This document shows positions 39,379 through 50,271 of a stretch of 64,000 bases of DNA, in pieces. This stretch comes from Cryomorphaceae bacterium. Lineage in GTDB: Bacteria; Bacteroidota; Bacteroidia; Flavobacteriales_D; Crocinitomicaceae. The notes beneath the pieces are model-generated. The model saw nothing but the letters and a program-made list of their open reading frames with translations. It did not search any database and was not told where the DNA came from. The position numbers were made by a program, and so were the translations under genes. Where the stretch lies: the NCBI GenBank assembly GCA_027485415.1, contig JAIXRC010000133.1, positions 25,613 through 89,612 on the forward strand, written 5' to 3'. The first letter of the stretch is position 1. Every line of letters begins with the position of its first letter.

Positions 39379-40370
39379 AGATTTTATACGCAGTTCAGGG
39401 AACAGGAAATGGACATTTAAGCCGAGCCATAGCGCTCCTTCCTGAATGGATGAAGTATGGGAAAGTTGATGTTCTTATCAGCGGCACTCAATCGCAAATT
39501 ACCTTTCCATACCCGGTAAAGTATCGTTTTCGAGGCATGAGTTTTATTCCTTCGAAAAGAGGAGGTATCAACCTTTGGAAAACCATGTTAATTACCCGCC
39601 CCTTTACGTTTTTAAAAGAAATTAAGGCGCTTCCCGTTGAGGAGTACGACTTGGTAATCTCAGATTTTGAACCGGTAAGTGCTTGGGCGTGTAAACGAAA
39701 AGGTATTCCATGCATTGAAATGAGTCATCAGGCGGCAGTACGAGATGCAACGAGCCCCCAAACAATGCGACGATTTCCCGTAGGCCGTTGGATTATAAAA
39801 AAATACTGTCCTTCAACCTCCACGATAGGTTTTCATTTCGAAGCGTATTCTGAAAACATTTTTCAACCGATTCTTCGGAAAGAAATCATAGAATCGACAC
39901 CTGTAAAAGGAGATCATTACGTGGTATACTTAACGGGTTATGGCGATGATATCATTGCACGGGTTCTTAATTCGGTAGTGGCTTCGTTCATTGTTTTCTC
40001 CAAAGAGTTGAAGCAGCAGGTTCAATGGGGAAATTGTTGTTTCAAGCCGATAAGTAATGAGGGGTTTCTTGAAGACTTGCTTAGCGCACGTGGGGTTATT
40101 TGCGGAGCGGGTTTCGAACTGCCCTCCGAAGCGCTGTATCTTAAGAAAAAACTTCTGGTGATTCCCTATGTCAACCATTATGAACAGCATTGCAATGCAG
40201 CCGCCTTAAAACGTTTGGGAGCTATGGTTCTTTTTTCGCTGTGTAGTAAAGACCTCGCTTCGATTCAAAATTGGTGTGATTCAAGCCATGAGGTTACGTA
40301 TCAATGGAAAGACCCTTTAAGTCTTGCCGTGCACCGTGCCGTACATTTAAGCCGTACAATTAAGCCGTAA
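39375..40370 (+). CDS. Glycosyltransferase family protein (MJ1255-like GT-B)
   Basis: MKILYAVQGTGNGHLSRAIALLPEW; YDLVISDFEPVSAWACKRKGIP; GAGFELPSEALYLKKKLLVIP. Confidence 0.85.
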   Translation: MKILYAVQGTGNGHLSRAIALLPEWMKYGKVDVLISGTQSQITFPYPVKYRFRGMSFIPSKRGGINLWKTMLITRPFTFLKEIKALPVEEYDLVISDFEPVSAWACKRKGIPCIEMSHQAAVRDATSPQTMRRFPVGRWIIKKYCPSTSTIGFHFEAYSENIFQPILRKEIIESTPVKGDHYVVYLTGYGDDIIARVLNSVVASFIVFSKELKQQVQWGNCCFKPISNEGFLEDLLSARGVICGAGFELPSEALYLKKKLLVIPYVNHYEQHCNAAALKRLGAMVLFSLCSKDLASIQNWCDSSHEVTYQWKDPLSLAVHRAVHLSRTIKP

Positions 40371-40384
40371 AGCACTGAAAACGG

Positions 40385-42412
40385 TTATTCTTGATGGGAT
40401 CTATACCGCAAGTATAAATTCTGCTGTGCATGAAAAGGAGGACCCTCGGGTTGTCGGTACTCATTTTTCATGTCGGAATCAATCCACCTCGATTTTACCG
40501 TTCCTCGCCACTGATAATCTAAAATCACATCAATCTCTTCTTGAATTTTACGGTCAAAAATAGGCGTTGCGACTTCAATACGCGCGTCCAGGTTTCGCTC
40601 CATGAGATCTGCACTTCCGATGTAATAAACGGGATTTCCGCCGTTACCAAAGACAAAACAACGGGCATGCTCCAAATAACGATCGACAATGCTGATTACC
40701 GTTAAATTCGGGTTTTTCTTGTGGTTGGTTTTTAAGCAACAAATTCCGCGTACAATCATATCAACTTTTACCCCAGCTTCGCTTGCAACTACGATTTTTT
40801 GAATCATTTCGGGATCGGTAAGGTTGTTCAATTTAATTTTGATCGAGCCCGCTTTTCCTGTCTTGACAAAAGCAATTTCCTTGTCCATTAGCGCAAGAAG
40901 TTTTTTACGATAATTAATGGGCGATACTAAGAGGTTTCGAAAGCTGACCCGCTCTAAGTTGTTTTCCAATAATTTAAAAACTTGCGCCACTTCACTCACA
41001 ACCCGTTTGTTGCCGGTTAACAAAGCAAAGTCGGTATATATTTTAGAAGATCGTTCGTTGAAGTTTCCGGTTCCAACGTAGGCAACGGAAAAATCGCCCT
41101 CCTTGCTCTGCCGTTTTATGTACAACAACTTAGAATGAACTTTAAGGTTGGGAACGCCAAAAATCACCTTCGCCCCGTACTCTTCAAGTTGATTGGACCA
41201 TTTTAAGTTGTTTTCTTCATCGAAACGAGCCTGCAACTCCATGACCACTACTACTTGCTTACGGTTTAATATGGCCGCAATTAAGGCTCGCATAACTTGA
41301 GAATCAGGAGCTAAACGGTACACATTGATTTTGATTTCCGTCACCAAGGGGTCAATGGCTGCTTCTCGCAGAACATCAATGATGTATTCGAATTTCTGGT
41401 ATGGAAAGTGCAAAAAAACGTCCTTTTTAACCAAAGAATTCAGGATCTGTTTATTGTTTTCCAAATCAGGATGCGGATTTGCCGGTTGAGGTTGGTAAAC
41501 CAATTGCTTTCGGTTAAAATCCGGGAATTGAAGAAAGTCTTTGAAGTTATGATATCTTCCACCGGGTATTGCGTTCGCACTTTTACCCAGTTTCAGGCAG
41601 TCGAGCAGGTATTTCAGCAAGTCTTCCGGCATCGTTTCATCGTACACAAACCTGACGGGAACTCCTTTTTTACGTTTTTTTAAACTTCGCTCAATCTTTT
41701 CGGAATAAGATTCGCCAAGGCTATCTTCGATGTCCAATTCTGCGTCTCGGGTAAATTTAAAGGTATAGGCCGAAATTTTATCGTACGGCACAATGGAAAA
41801 AATATCCCCTAGGTGTTTTCGGATGAGATCATCGGCCAAAATAAAGTAGGCGTTTTCCCCTTCGTTTAATACCAAAAAACGATTTTTTCCCGAAGGAATT
41901 TGCACTAAGGCATACCTGTTCGCATTTCCTTTTTGCTGAATTTTTACAGCTAAATAAATCGCATCATCCCTCAATTCTGGAAATGCCGCCTTGCGATCCA
42001 AAATAATAGGAAACAGCATGTGCTTGAATTGCTCATTGAAATAATGAGTGGCCATCTCCGATAAGTGGCCATCTAATCGGTCTTCATTTAAGGTAAATAT
42101 CTTCTCCTCCTTTAATAATTCAATGAGGTTTTTATAGCAGGATTCGAAAAGATCTTGTTGATGCAATACCACTTTACGAAGTTCTTTGTACAGGTCTTCC
42201 GGACTTCCGTCGTAGCCATAAATTCTTTTCTTTTTGAGCGCTATTAAGCGCCGCACTTCGGCGACCCGCACCCTAAAAAACTCGTCAAGATTGTTCGAAT
42301 AAATGCCGAGGAATCGAAAGCGTTCAATCAAGGGAACCCTTGCATCAAGTGCTTCTTGTAAAACCCTAGCATTAAAATTTAACCAGCTTAATTCCCGATT
42401 AAAGGTTTTCAT
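40385..42412 (-). CDS. ppk1: Polyphosphate kinase 1
   Basis: FNRELSWLNFNARVLQEA; HFPYQKFEYIIDVLREAAIDP; VHSKLLYI and VGTGNFNERSSKIYTDFALLT. Confidence 0.97.
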   Translation of the reverse strand: MKTFNRELSWLNFNARVLQEALDARVPLIERFRFLGIYSNNLDEFFRVRVAEVRRLIALKKKRIYGYDGSPEDLYKELRKVVLHQQDLFESCYKNLIELLKEEKIFTLNEDRLDGHLSEMATHYFNEQFKHMLFPIILDRKAAFPELRDDAIYLAVKIQQKGNANRYALVQIPSGKNRFLVLNEGENAYFILADDLIRKHLGDIFSIVPYDKISAYTFKFTRDAELDIEDSLGESYSEKIERSLKKRKKGVPVRFVYDETMPEDLLKYLLDCLKLGKSANAIPGGRYHNFKDFLQFPDFNRKQLVYQPQPANPHPDLENNKQILNSLVKKDVFLHFPYQKFEYIIDVLREAAIDPLVTEIKINVYRLAPDSQVMRALIAAILNRKQVVVVMELQARFDEENNLKWSNQLEEYGAKVIFGVPNLKVHSKLLYIKRQSKEGDFSVAYVGTGNFNERSSKIYTDFALLTGNKRVVSEVAQVFKLLENNLERVSFRNLLVSPINYRKKLLALMDKEIAFVKTGKAGSIKIKLNNLTDPEMIQKIVVASEAGVKVDMIVRGICCLKTNHKKNPNLTVISIVDRYLEHARCFVFGNGGNPVYYIGSADLMERNLDARIEVATPIFDRKIQEEIDVILDYQWRGTVKSRWIDSDMKNEYRQPEGPPFHAQQNLYLRYRSHQE

Positions 42413-42457
42413 GAATCCAACTTTTTGTAAAATAAAGGATTTTTAATTACCTGAATG

Positions 42458-42916
42458 TTAATTAAATTCCAATAATACAGCTCCTTTGTCAACCACCTCA
42501 CCTTCCTGGACAGAGACGCTTTTAACCACTCCTGTTCCGTTGGATTTCAAGGTGTTCTCCATTTTCATGGCCTCCAGCGAAAGCAACGGCGTTCCGGGCT
42601 CAACTGCATCGCCAATTTGAACGAAAACCTTCAAAACCCTTCCTGGCATTGGGGCATTGAAGTTTTTAATCTTTCGAACCTTTGGTTTATCAAGACCTAA
42701 CTGTTGGATTAATTCATCCAATTCGTGTTTTTTTCGAACGTGAAATACGCGATGGTTGATTTTAAGATGCAATGCCTGCGATTCACTTTCGTCGGCTAGG
42801 ACTTCACCATGGTAGGATATGCCCTCAAATTCTAGGGTAAAAAACCGGTGGTCAATCCATGTTATCGAAGCTCCTTCCGATGCGGAGGTTTCTTTTTGAT
42901 CAAATATCCAAGTCAT
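42458..42916 (-). CDS. Biotin/lipoyl-attachment (biotin carboxyl carrier-like) protein
   Basis: APMPGRVLKVFVQIGDAVEPGTPLLSLEAMKMENTLKS. Confidence 0.9.
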   Translation of the reverse strand: MTWIFDQKETSASEGASITWIDHRFFTLEFEGISYHGEVLADESESQALHLKINHRVFHVRKKHELDELIQQLGLDKPKVRKIKNFNAPMPGRVLKVFVQIGDAVEPGTPLLSLEAMKMENTLKSNGTGVVKSVSVQEGEVVDKGAVLLEFN

Positions 42917-45900
42917 TGGTCTTTGGTTAAGGTGAAAATGAAATCATCGGCCACAAGAATTTCTTCGTTCGTACCATTCAATATTTGCGGGGTATGGTTG
43001 ATTTGGTTCGCTAATACTTCTTCGGCAATATAGTGCGAAAAGGCGCGTATTCCTCGCGTTATCGTTTCGCTTCCGCAGTAAGAAATTACCACTCGGTCGG
43101 TTACTTCAAAACCGGCATCTTTGCGAGCGTTCTGAAGGCGGTTTACCACTTCACGAGCGATACCCTCTTGCGCCAATTCTTCGGTAATCTCGATGTCCAA
43201 GGCGACCGTTAGTAAGCCCTCCGTTGCGACAACCCATCCTGGAACGTCTTTGGTCGTTATTTCAAAGTCTGAAATTTCTAATTCGATGGTTGATCCATCA
43301 AGGGTAAGGGTAGTTCCTTGATCCTGCTCAATTTGTTGGATATCTTCAGAACTTAATCCGTTGATCCATGCGGCGATGGCCTTCATTTGAGCGCCGTATT
43401 TCGGGCCAATGGTTTTGAAATTGGGTTTCACCTGTTTCACCAAGGTGCTTACGTCCATCCATTCAATGGCCTTTACATTGACTTCCGATTGGATCAAGGC
43501 CGCCACCCGATTCAAACGGCTTTTAAAGGGCTCGCCGGTATCTGGAATCAAAATACGCGATAAAGGCTGCCGAACGCGAATTTTCTCTTTTTTACGCAAG
43601 CTAAGAACCAGGGAAGTAATCCTTTGCGCCAGATCGATTTCTTCTTCTAAAGCAGCGTTAATGAGGAGGGTATTGGCCCTTGGAAAGTCCGCTAAATGCA
43701 CGGACTCACCCTCTCTGCCTTGCGTTAAATCCAAGAATAAACGGTCCATGTAAAACGGAGCGATGGGCGCGGCAAGTATACTGAGTGATTTCAGGCAAGT
43801 ATACAGTGTTTGATAGGCGGCTAATTTATCTTGAGCGTCGTCGTTTTTCCAAAATCGCCTTCTTCCGAGCCGTACATACCAATTGGATAATTGATCGCTT
43901 ACGAAATCTTGCAGCTGACGCCCCGCGGTTGTTACGTCATAGCGTTCATAGCATGAGTCCACGAACTGGATTAAGCTGTTTAATTTGGATAAAATCCAAC
44001 GGTCCATTTCTGGACGGTTTTCAATAGGAATTTCGACTGCATTTGCGTCGAACTGGTCGACGTTGGCGTACAATGCAAAGAACGAATACGTGTTGTACAA
44101 GGTGCCAAAGAACTTTCGCTGCGTTTCTTGTATTCCCGCCTCGTCAAATTTTAAATTGTCCCAAGGTTGCGCATTGGTTAGCATATACCACCTCGTTGCG
44201 TCGGCACCGTAGGTATCTAAGGTAATGAAAGGGTCTACCGTATTACCGAGTCGTTTCGACATTTTCTGCCCGAATTTATCCAAAACGAGTCCGTTTGAAA
44301 GGACATTTTTATAGGCCGGTTTTCCAAAAACCAAAGAAGAAATGGTGTGCAAGGTGTAAAACCAACCACGGGTTTGATCAACGCCTTCAGCAATAAAATC
44401 GGCAGGATAATGGCTTCCTTCGTCGATAAATGATTTGTTTTCAAAAGGATAATGCCATTGGGCATAAGGCATGGCCCCCGAATCAAACCACACATCGATT
44501 AAATCGCTTTCACGACGCATCGGCTTTCCAGATGGAGACACCAAAACAATGGGATCTAAGGCGTGTTTGTGAAGATCAATCAACGAATAATTGTGGTCGC
44601 TCATGTTTCCCGGCTCAAAATCTTTCAAGGGGTTTTCTTGCATCAAGCCTGCTTTTACCGACGCTTCACAAGCCTCGTATAAATCTGCTACCGATCCAAT
44701 GCACATCCGTTCGTCTCCTTCTTCAGTACTCCAAATGGGAATTGGGATTCCCCAGTAGCGCGAGCGAGATAAATTCCAATCGTTGGCATTCTCCAACCAT
44801 TTTCCGAAACGGCCACTGCCGGTAGATTCTGGATTCCAATGGATGGTTTTGTTCAGTTCAACCAAGGCTTCTCGGTTTTCTGCTACACGGATAAACCAAG
44901 AATCTAAAGGGTAATACAAAACGGGCTTATCCGTTCGCCAACAATGCGGATAACTGTGTTCGTATTTTTCCACTTTGAACGCTAAGCCTCGCTCCTTCAA
45001 TTGAATGGCAATTTCTACGTCCACGGATTTTTCCGGCGCCTCTCCTTCTGGGTAATACTCGTTTTTGACATATTTTCCCCCTAAGTCCCCAACCTCTGCA
45101 CGAAACCTCCCCTGCAAATCCACCAGAGGAACAGGGTTCCCGTTTTCATTGGGAATTAACATTGCAGGGACGCCCGCTTCTTGGGCAACGCGCGCATCGT
45201 CGGCACCAAAAGTTGGCGCCGTATGAACTATACCGGTTCCGTCTTCTGTGGTCACAAAACTCCCACCAATGACACGAAACGCTTCTTGAGGCCGATCCAT
45301 GGGTTGACAATACGGCAACAGCTGCTCGTATTGGATTCCTAACAACCGTTGTCCCTCAAAAGCAGGCTCACAATAGTAGGGAAGAACTTTTTTGTCTTCC
45401 GACATCACCAAGGCCTCGAGGTTATCAACGCGCAAGAATCCTTTGCCAAATAACGAAGTTACCAATGCAGCGGCACAAACCACTTCCATTCTTTCGAACG
45501 TGTAGGGGTTAAAGGTGTGAATTAAGGCATATTCTATCGTAGGCCCAACCGTAAGGGCCGTATTGGAAGGCAAGGTCCATGGTGTCGTTGTCCAAGCCAA
45601 AAAGTACCGGTTGTCTCCGTAATTTCCCCAAGGATTTTCTTGGTTGGGGAGCCATTTAAATTGAGCAACAACGGTAGTGTCTTTGACAGTTTTGTAACAT
45701 CCAGGTTGGTTCAATTCGTGGGAAGAAAGTCCAGTTCCTGCTTTCGGGGAATAAGGCTGAATAGTATAGCCTTTGTAGAGCAAGTTTTTTTCGTACAACT
45801 CATGCAGCAACCACCAAACCGACTCCATGTATTTACTGTCGTAGGTTACATACGGAGCATTCATATCAACCCAGTAACCCATGTTTTTGGTGAGACGATT

Positions 45901-46293
45901 CCAAATATCCGTATAGCGCATCACTGCATTTTTGCAAGCAGTGTTGTATTCATCCACCGAAATTTTGGTCCCGATATCTTCTTTGGTGATTCCAAGCTCC
46001 TTTTCTACTCCGAGCTCTACTGGTAAGCCATGCGTATCCCACCCGGCTTTCCTGTTTACTCGATATCCTTTAAGGGTTTTGTAACGGCAAAACGTGTCTT
46101 TGATCGCCCTTCCCATAACGTGGTGAATTCCTGGAACCCCATTGGCCGATGGCGGCCCTTCGTAAAAAACAAAGTCCCCTTCTTTTCCTTTTTGATCAAT
46201 GGATTTTTTAAATATTTCGTGCTGCTCCCAATGCGCATTAATTTCTTCAGCAATACCCGTTAAATGGAGGCCCTTATATTCCCTAAAACCCAT
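42913..46293 (-). CDS. ileS: Isoleucine--tRNA ligase
   Basis: 1126 aa; YEGPPSANGVPGIHHVMGR; GWDTHGLPVE; KMSKRLGN. Confidence 0.97.
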   Translation of the reverse strand: MGFREYKGLHLTGIAEEINAHWEQHEIFKKSIDQKGKEGDFVFYEGPPSANGVPGIHHVMGRAIKDTFCRYKTLKGYRVNRKAGWDTHGLPVELGVEKELGITKEDIGTKISVDEYNTACKNAVMRYTDIWNRLTKNMGYWVDMNAPYVTYDSKYMESVWWLLHELYEKNLLYKGYTIQPYSPKAGTGLSSHELNQPGCYKTVKDTTVVAQFKWLPNQENPWGNYGDNRYFLAWTTTPWTLPSNTALTVGPTIEYALIHTFNPYTFERMEVVCAAALVTSLFGKGFLRVDNLEALVMSEDKKVLPYYCEPAFEGQRLLGIQYEQLLPYCQPMDRPQEAFRVIGGSFVTTEDGTGIVHTAPTFGADDARVAQEAGVPAMLIPNENGNPVPLVDLQGRFRAEVGDLGGKYVKNEYYPEGEAPEKSVDVEIAIQLKERGLAFKVEKYEHSYPHCWRTDKPVLYYPLDSWFIRVAENREALVELNKTIHWNPESTGSGRFGKWLENANDWNLSRSRYWGIPIPIWSTEEGDERMCIGSVADLYEACEASVKAGLMQENPLKDFEPGNMSDHNYSLIDLHKHALDPIVLVSPSGKPMRRESDLIDVWFDSGAMPYAQWHYPFENKSFIDEGSHYPADFIAEGVDQTRGWFYTLHTISSLVFGKPAYKNVLSNGLVLDKFGQKMSKRLGNTVDPFITLDTYGADATRWYMLTNAQPWDNLKFDEAGIQETQRKFFGTLYNTYSFFALYANVDQFDANAVEIPIENRPEMDRWILSKLNSLIQFVDSCYERYDVTTAGRQLQDFVSDQLSNWYVRLGRRRFWKNDDAQDKLAAYQTLYTCLKSLSILAAPIAPFYMDRLFLDLTQGREGESVHLADFPRANTLLINAALEEEIDLAQRITSLVLSLRKKEKIRVRQPLSRILIPDTGEPFKSRLNRVAALIQSEVNVKAIEWMDVSTLVKQVKPNFKTIGPKYGAQMKAIAAWINGLSSEDIQQIEQDQGTTLTLDGSTIELEISDFEITTKDVPGWVVATEGLLTVALDIEITEELAQEGIAREVVNRLQNARKDAGFEVTDRVVISYCGSETITRGIRAFSHYIAEEVLANQINHTPQILNGTNEEILVADDFIFTLTKDQ

Positions 46294-46392
46294 GTTTTTT
46301 AGCTAAAATTTTCCGTCAAAAATACGATAAAACAGGCAAACCGAGATACCAACAACTCCTAGATGTTTCGTACCTTCGTCCTAAAAAGTACC

Positions 46393-47121
46393 ATGCGCCA
46401 CGCTGTTTTGTCCCTTTTTCTGCTCTTCAATGCGGTATTCGTTGTAATTGCACAACCATTTACCTTACCGAAGTTGCCCTATGCATACCAAGATTATGCA
46501 CCGTATATCGATGCGCAAACCATGGAAATTCACCTTACCAAACACCACCAAGCCTATGTTAATAATCTCAATAAAGCGCTTAAAGGAACACCCTACGACG
46601 ACTATACGCTTGAGGATGTTTTATTGAATAAGTCGGCGTTAAGCAGTGATGCCATACGCAACAACGCGGGAGGACACTATAACCATTCGTTGTTTTGGGA
46701 AATTTTAGCGCCAAAAGCAAAACAAGGCGCCATTAGTGCGGATCTTTCCAAAGAAATTAACACCTCTTTTGGCAATTTGGACTCCTTGAAAAAAGAACTC
46801 AACAAAGCGGCAATGTCCCGCTTTGGTTCCGGTTGGGCCTGGTTAATACTAACCCCTGAATTGAAGCTTGCTGTGGTTTCCACCGCCAATCAAGACAATC
46901 CGTTGATGCACTTGGATGCCCAAAGAGGTATTCCAATAGCCGGAATCGATGTTTGGGAACACGCATATTACCTGAATTACCAAAACCGTCGCGCCGATTA
47001 TTTGTCGGCGGTGTGGGAATTACTCAATTGGCAGATAATTTCCGAAAAATATCAGAAGGCAAAGGAAAACACCGCTCTTATGGGGCGTATAGCTCCCCTC
47101 AAGAAAAAGAAGAAAGGATAA
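46393..47121 (+). CDS. Superoxide dismutase (Fe/Mn), with predicted signal peptide
   Basis: LPYAYQDYAPYIDAQTMEIHLTKHHQAYVNNLN; DVWEHAYYLNYQNRRADYL; N-term MRHAVLSLFLLFNAVFVVIAQ. Confidence 0.93.
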   Translation: MRHAVLSLFLLFNAVFVVIAQPFTLPKLPYAYQDYAPYIDAQTMEIHLTKHHQAYVNNLNKALKGTPYDDYTLEDVLLNKSALSSDAIRNNAGGHYNHSLFWEILAPKAKQGAISADLSKEINTSFGNLDSLKKELNKAAMSRFGSGWAWLILTPELKLAVVSTANQDNPLMHLDAQRGIPIAGIDVWEHAYYLNYQNRRADYLSAVWELLNWQIISEKYQKAKENTALMGRIAPLKKKKKG

Positions 47122-47182
47122 AAAAAGGGCGTTTTTTGTGCTTTACCTTAACCTTTCGGATAAATATGCGTAAGGGGTACGC

Positions 47183-48538
47183 ATGAGCCCAGACTTAACC
47201 AAAGAATTCCTCCAAGAAATTAGGTCGCGAATCGCTTCGGACGATGCGCCTTGGCTCAAAGAGCACGTGCTGCATTTGCATTACGCCGATGTGGCCGAAA
47301 TTCTCGACCAACTCACCAACGAAGAGGCAAAATACGTTTACTTTCTCGTAGAAGACGAAGACCTGCAAGGCGATATCTTAATGGAGCTCGACGAAGATGT
47401 TCGGGATCGATTTATTGCCTCTCTTTCCTCCAAAGAAATTGCAGACCAGCTCGAAAACCTCGATTCCGATGATGCGGCCGACATTCTAGGTGAACTGTCC
47501 AAGGATCAAATCCAACAGGTCATCGCGCAAATGGAAGACGATGATGCCGCTGAAGACATTGTCGACCTCTTGAATTACGACGACGATTCGGCCGGGGGAT
47601 TGATGCAAAAAGAGTTCTTTCAAGCCCATGTTGAATGGACGGTGCGACGCGCCATTATGGAGCTGAGAAAACAGGCCGAGGACGTTGAAAAAGTGTACAA
47701 TATATTTGTAGTGAATGAGGCGGAACAACTCGTTGGGGTACTTTCCCTGAAACGGCTCATTTTCGCCGATACACGCACCACCATAGAGGAGCTTTATCAA
47801 TCGAAGAACATTATTAAAGTTACCACCAGCGATTCCGCGGAAGAGGTTGCGCGCATCATGGAAAAATACGATTTAGTATCCATTCCGGTTGTTGATTATC
47901 AAAACAAACTCGTTGGAAGGATTACCCTCGATGATGTCGTTGATTATATTAAGGAGGAGGCCGACAAGGATTTTAAAATGGCTACGGGGATCAACGAGAA
48001 TTCAGATTCCTCTACTTCCATCATCAAGTCAAGTCTTTCGAGGCTACCATGGTTAATTATTGCCATGGTGGGAGGCACCATCGGAGCAAAGGTTATTTCC
48101 AATTTTGAGGGAGGCTTATCGCAACTTCCTGCTTTAGCTTTTTTTATTCCTTTGATTACCGCAATGGGAGGAAATGTAGGCGTGCAATCCTCGGCGATTG
48201 TGGTTCAAGCGATTGCCAAGGGAGATATTGCCGTAAAACGAATAATGCCAAGGATAGCCAAAGAGGCAACCGTTGGTTTAATGAACGGTATCATCCTTTC
48301 TGCCTTGATATTTGGGGTCGCAGTATTTTTCGCCAACGTTCAATTAGCAGTTGTAGTGAGTTTGTCTTTGCTCACAGTAATCGTTTTTGCATCGACCTTT
48401 GGAACCATTTTTCCATTAGTTCTGCACAGGTATCGAATTGACCCCGCTTTGGCGATTGGGCCGTTTGTAACCACCCTCAATGACGTCATTGGCTTGTTTA
48501 TTTATTTTTCCATAGGCATGCTGCTGTTTCATTTATAG
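47183..48538 (+). CDS. mgtE: Magnesium transporter
   Basis: MgtE N domain, CBS pair, C-term TM domain with ALAFFIPLITAMGGNVGVQSSAI. Confidence 0.96.
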   Translation: MSPDLTKEFLQEIRSRIASDDAPWLKEHVLHLHYADVAEILDQLTNEEAKYVYFLVEDEDLQGDILMELDEDVRDRFIASLSSKEIADQLENLDSDDAADILGELSKDQIQQVIAQMEDDDAAEDIVDLLNYDDDSAGGLMQKEFFQAHVEWTVRRAIMELRKQAEDVEKVYNIFVVNEAEQLVGVLSLKRLIFADTRTTIEELYQSKNIIKVTTSDSAEEVARIMEKYDLVSIPVVDYQNKLVGRITLDDVVDYIKEEADKDFKMATGINENSDSSTSIIKSSLSRLPWLIIAMVGGTIGAKVISNFEGGLSQLPALAFFIPLITAMGGNVGVQSSAIVVQAIAKGDIAVKRIMPRIAKEATVGLMNGIILSALIFGVAVFFANVQLAVVVSLSLLTVIVFASTFGTIFPLVLHRYRIDPALAIGPFVTTLNDVIGLFIYFSIGMLLFHL

Positions 48539-48554
48539 GTTTATTGCGATAACC

Positions 48555-48562
48555 TATCTTTG
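48555..48562 (+). promoter_or_regulatory. -7 element TATCTTTG upstream of lysS
   Basis: TAnnTTTG match 21 nt before ATG. Confidence 0.45.
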
Positions 48563-48582
48563 TACCGTTAAATTTTCAACAC

Positions 48583-50271
48583 ATGAGCCAAGAACTGTCA
48601 GAACAAGAAGAACAAAGACGCTTAACCCTACAAAAAATACGGGAATTGGGCATGGAGCCTTATCCCGCAGAAGCGTTTGAGGTAACCCACTTTGCCGAAT
48701 CCATCAAGGCAGAATTCCAGGAACACCAAACGGTACAAATCGCAGGACGAATGATGAGCCAGCGAATCATGGGGAAGGCTTCGTTTGCCGAGTTACAGGA
48801 TAGTTCTGGTAGAATTCAAGTGTATTTTAACCGCGATGAATTATGCCCAGGAGAGGACAAAACCCTTTACAATGAAGTATTTAAAAAGCTCCTGGACCTA
48901 GGAGATTTCATTGGGATTACTGGGCAAGTTTTTAAAACCCAAGTTGGGGAAATTTCGGTGAACGTGACTTCCTTTAAATTGCTAAGCAAGGCGTTAAAGC
49001 CCCTTCCATTACCAAAAACCGATGCTGATGGCAATACGCACGATGCTTTCACCGATCCAGAATTGCGCTATCGTCAACGGTATGTTGATTTAGTGGTGAA
49101 TCCAAAAGTCAAGGAAACATTTGTTACCCGTTCAAAGGTTTTTTCGGTCATGCGGAAAATTTTTGATCAACACGGCTTTTTAGAGGTTGAAACCCCCATT
49201 TTACAGCCGATTCCCGGAGGAGCAGCGGCAAGACCTTTTATAACGCATCACAACGCTTTGGATATTCCTTTGTACCTCCGAATTGCTAATGAATTGTACC
49301 TCAAACGTTTGATTGTAGGCGGATTTGATGGGGTGTTTGAGTTTGCTAAGGATTTCAGGAATGAAGGAATGGATCGCACCCATAACCCAGAGTTTACGGT
49401 GATGGAACTCTATGTCGCGTACAAAGATTACCGATGGATGATGGAATTCACGGAAAATCTATTGCAAGAAATAGCTCTCGCCGTTTGTGGAACCACCGAA
49501 ATTCGTGTTGGACAAAACAACATTTCCCTTAAGGCTCCCTTTAAGCGCGTTACCATGCGAGAAGCCATCCTGGAACATACCGGATATGACATTGCGGATA
49601 AATCCGAAGAACAATTGCGGTCGATTTGCGCAGCATTGAATATCGAGACACAGCCGGAAATGGGCGTTGGTAAATTAATTGATGAGATTTTCGGAGAAAA
49701 ATGTGAAGGAAACTACCTCAATCCAACGTTCATCACCGATTACCCCATTGAAATGTCACCGTTATGTAAACGTCACCGGGACAATCCTTCCCTTACCGAG
49801 CGCTTCGAGTTGATGATCAACGGTAAAGAGGTGGCGAACGCCTATTCAGAATTGAACGACCCCATCGATCAACGGGAACGATTTGAAACACAGTTGCAAC
49901 TTTCAGAGCGAGGCGACAATGAGGCGATGTTTATTGATCAAGACTTTTTACGCGCCTTAGAGTACGGAATGCCGCCAACTTCTGGGATTGGCATTGGAAT
50001 GGACCGTTTGGTCATGTTGCTCACCAATAATCATTCAATCCAAGAGGTTTTGTTCTTCCCTCAAATGCGCCCCGAAAAAACAGTTTCTCTTTCTGAATTA
50101 GACAAAGCGATTCTAAGCATTTGTACTGACACGGCTCAACTATTGTCGGATGCAAGGTCAAAAGTTGACTGCAGCAACAAACAATGGGATTTAAGCGTAA
50201 AGCACTTAACGAAAAATCAGTTGGTCAAAGTTTACAAGGAACAAGACGAGCTGTTGATTAAGAAAGTCTAA
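48583..50271 (+). CDS. lysS: Lysine--tRNA ligase
   Basis: [38 protein letters not shown]. Confidence 0.98.
   Translation: MSQELSEQEEQRRLTLQKIRELGMEPYPAEAFEVTHFAESIKAEFQEHQTVQIAGRMMSQRIMGKASFAELQDSSGRIQVYFNRDELCPGEDKTLYNEVFKKLLDLGDFIGITGQVFKTQVGEISVNVTSFKLLSKALKPLPLPKTDADGNTHDAFTDPELRYRQRYVDLVVNPKVKETFVTRSKVFSVMRKIFDQHGFLEVETPILQPIPGGAAARPFITHHNALDIPLYLRIANELYLKRLIVGGFDGVFEFAKDFRNEGMDRTHNPEFTVMELYVAYKDYRWMMEFTENLLQEIALAVCGTTEIRVGQNNISLKAPFKRVTMREAILEHTGYDIADKSEEQLRSICAALNIETQPEMGVGKLIDEIFGEKCEGNYLNPTFITDYPIEMSPLCKRHRDNPSLTERFELMINGKEVANAYSELNDPIDQRERFETQLQLSERGDNEAMFIDQDFLRALEYGMPPTSGIGIGMDRLVMLLTNNHSIQEVLFFPQMRPEKTVSLSELDKAILSICTDTAQLLSDARSKVDCSNKQWDLSVKHLTKNQLVKVYKEQDELLIKKV

Noticed and set aside
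43409-44825. Several + strand ORFs (up to 131 aa) antisense to ileS
   Set aside because: Shadow ORFs in the long ileS gene with no start context or recognisable domain.
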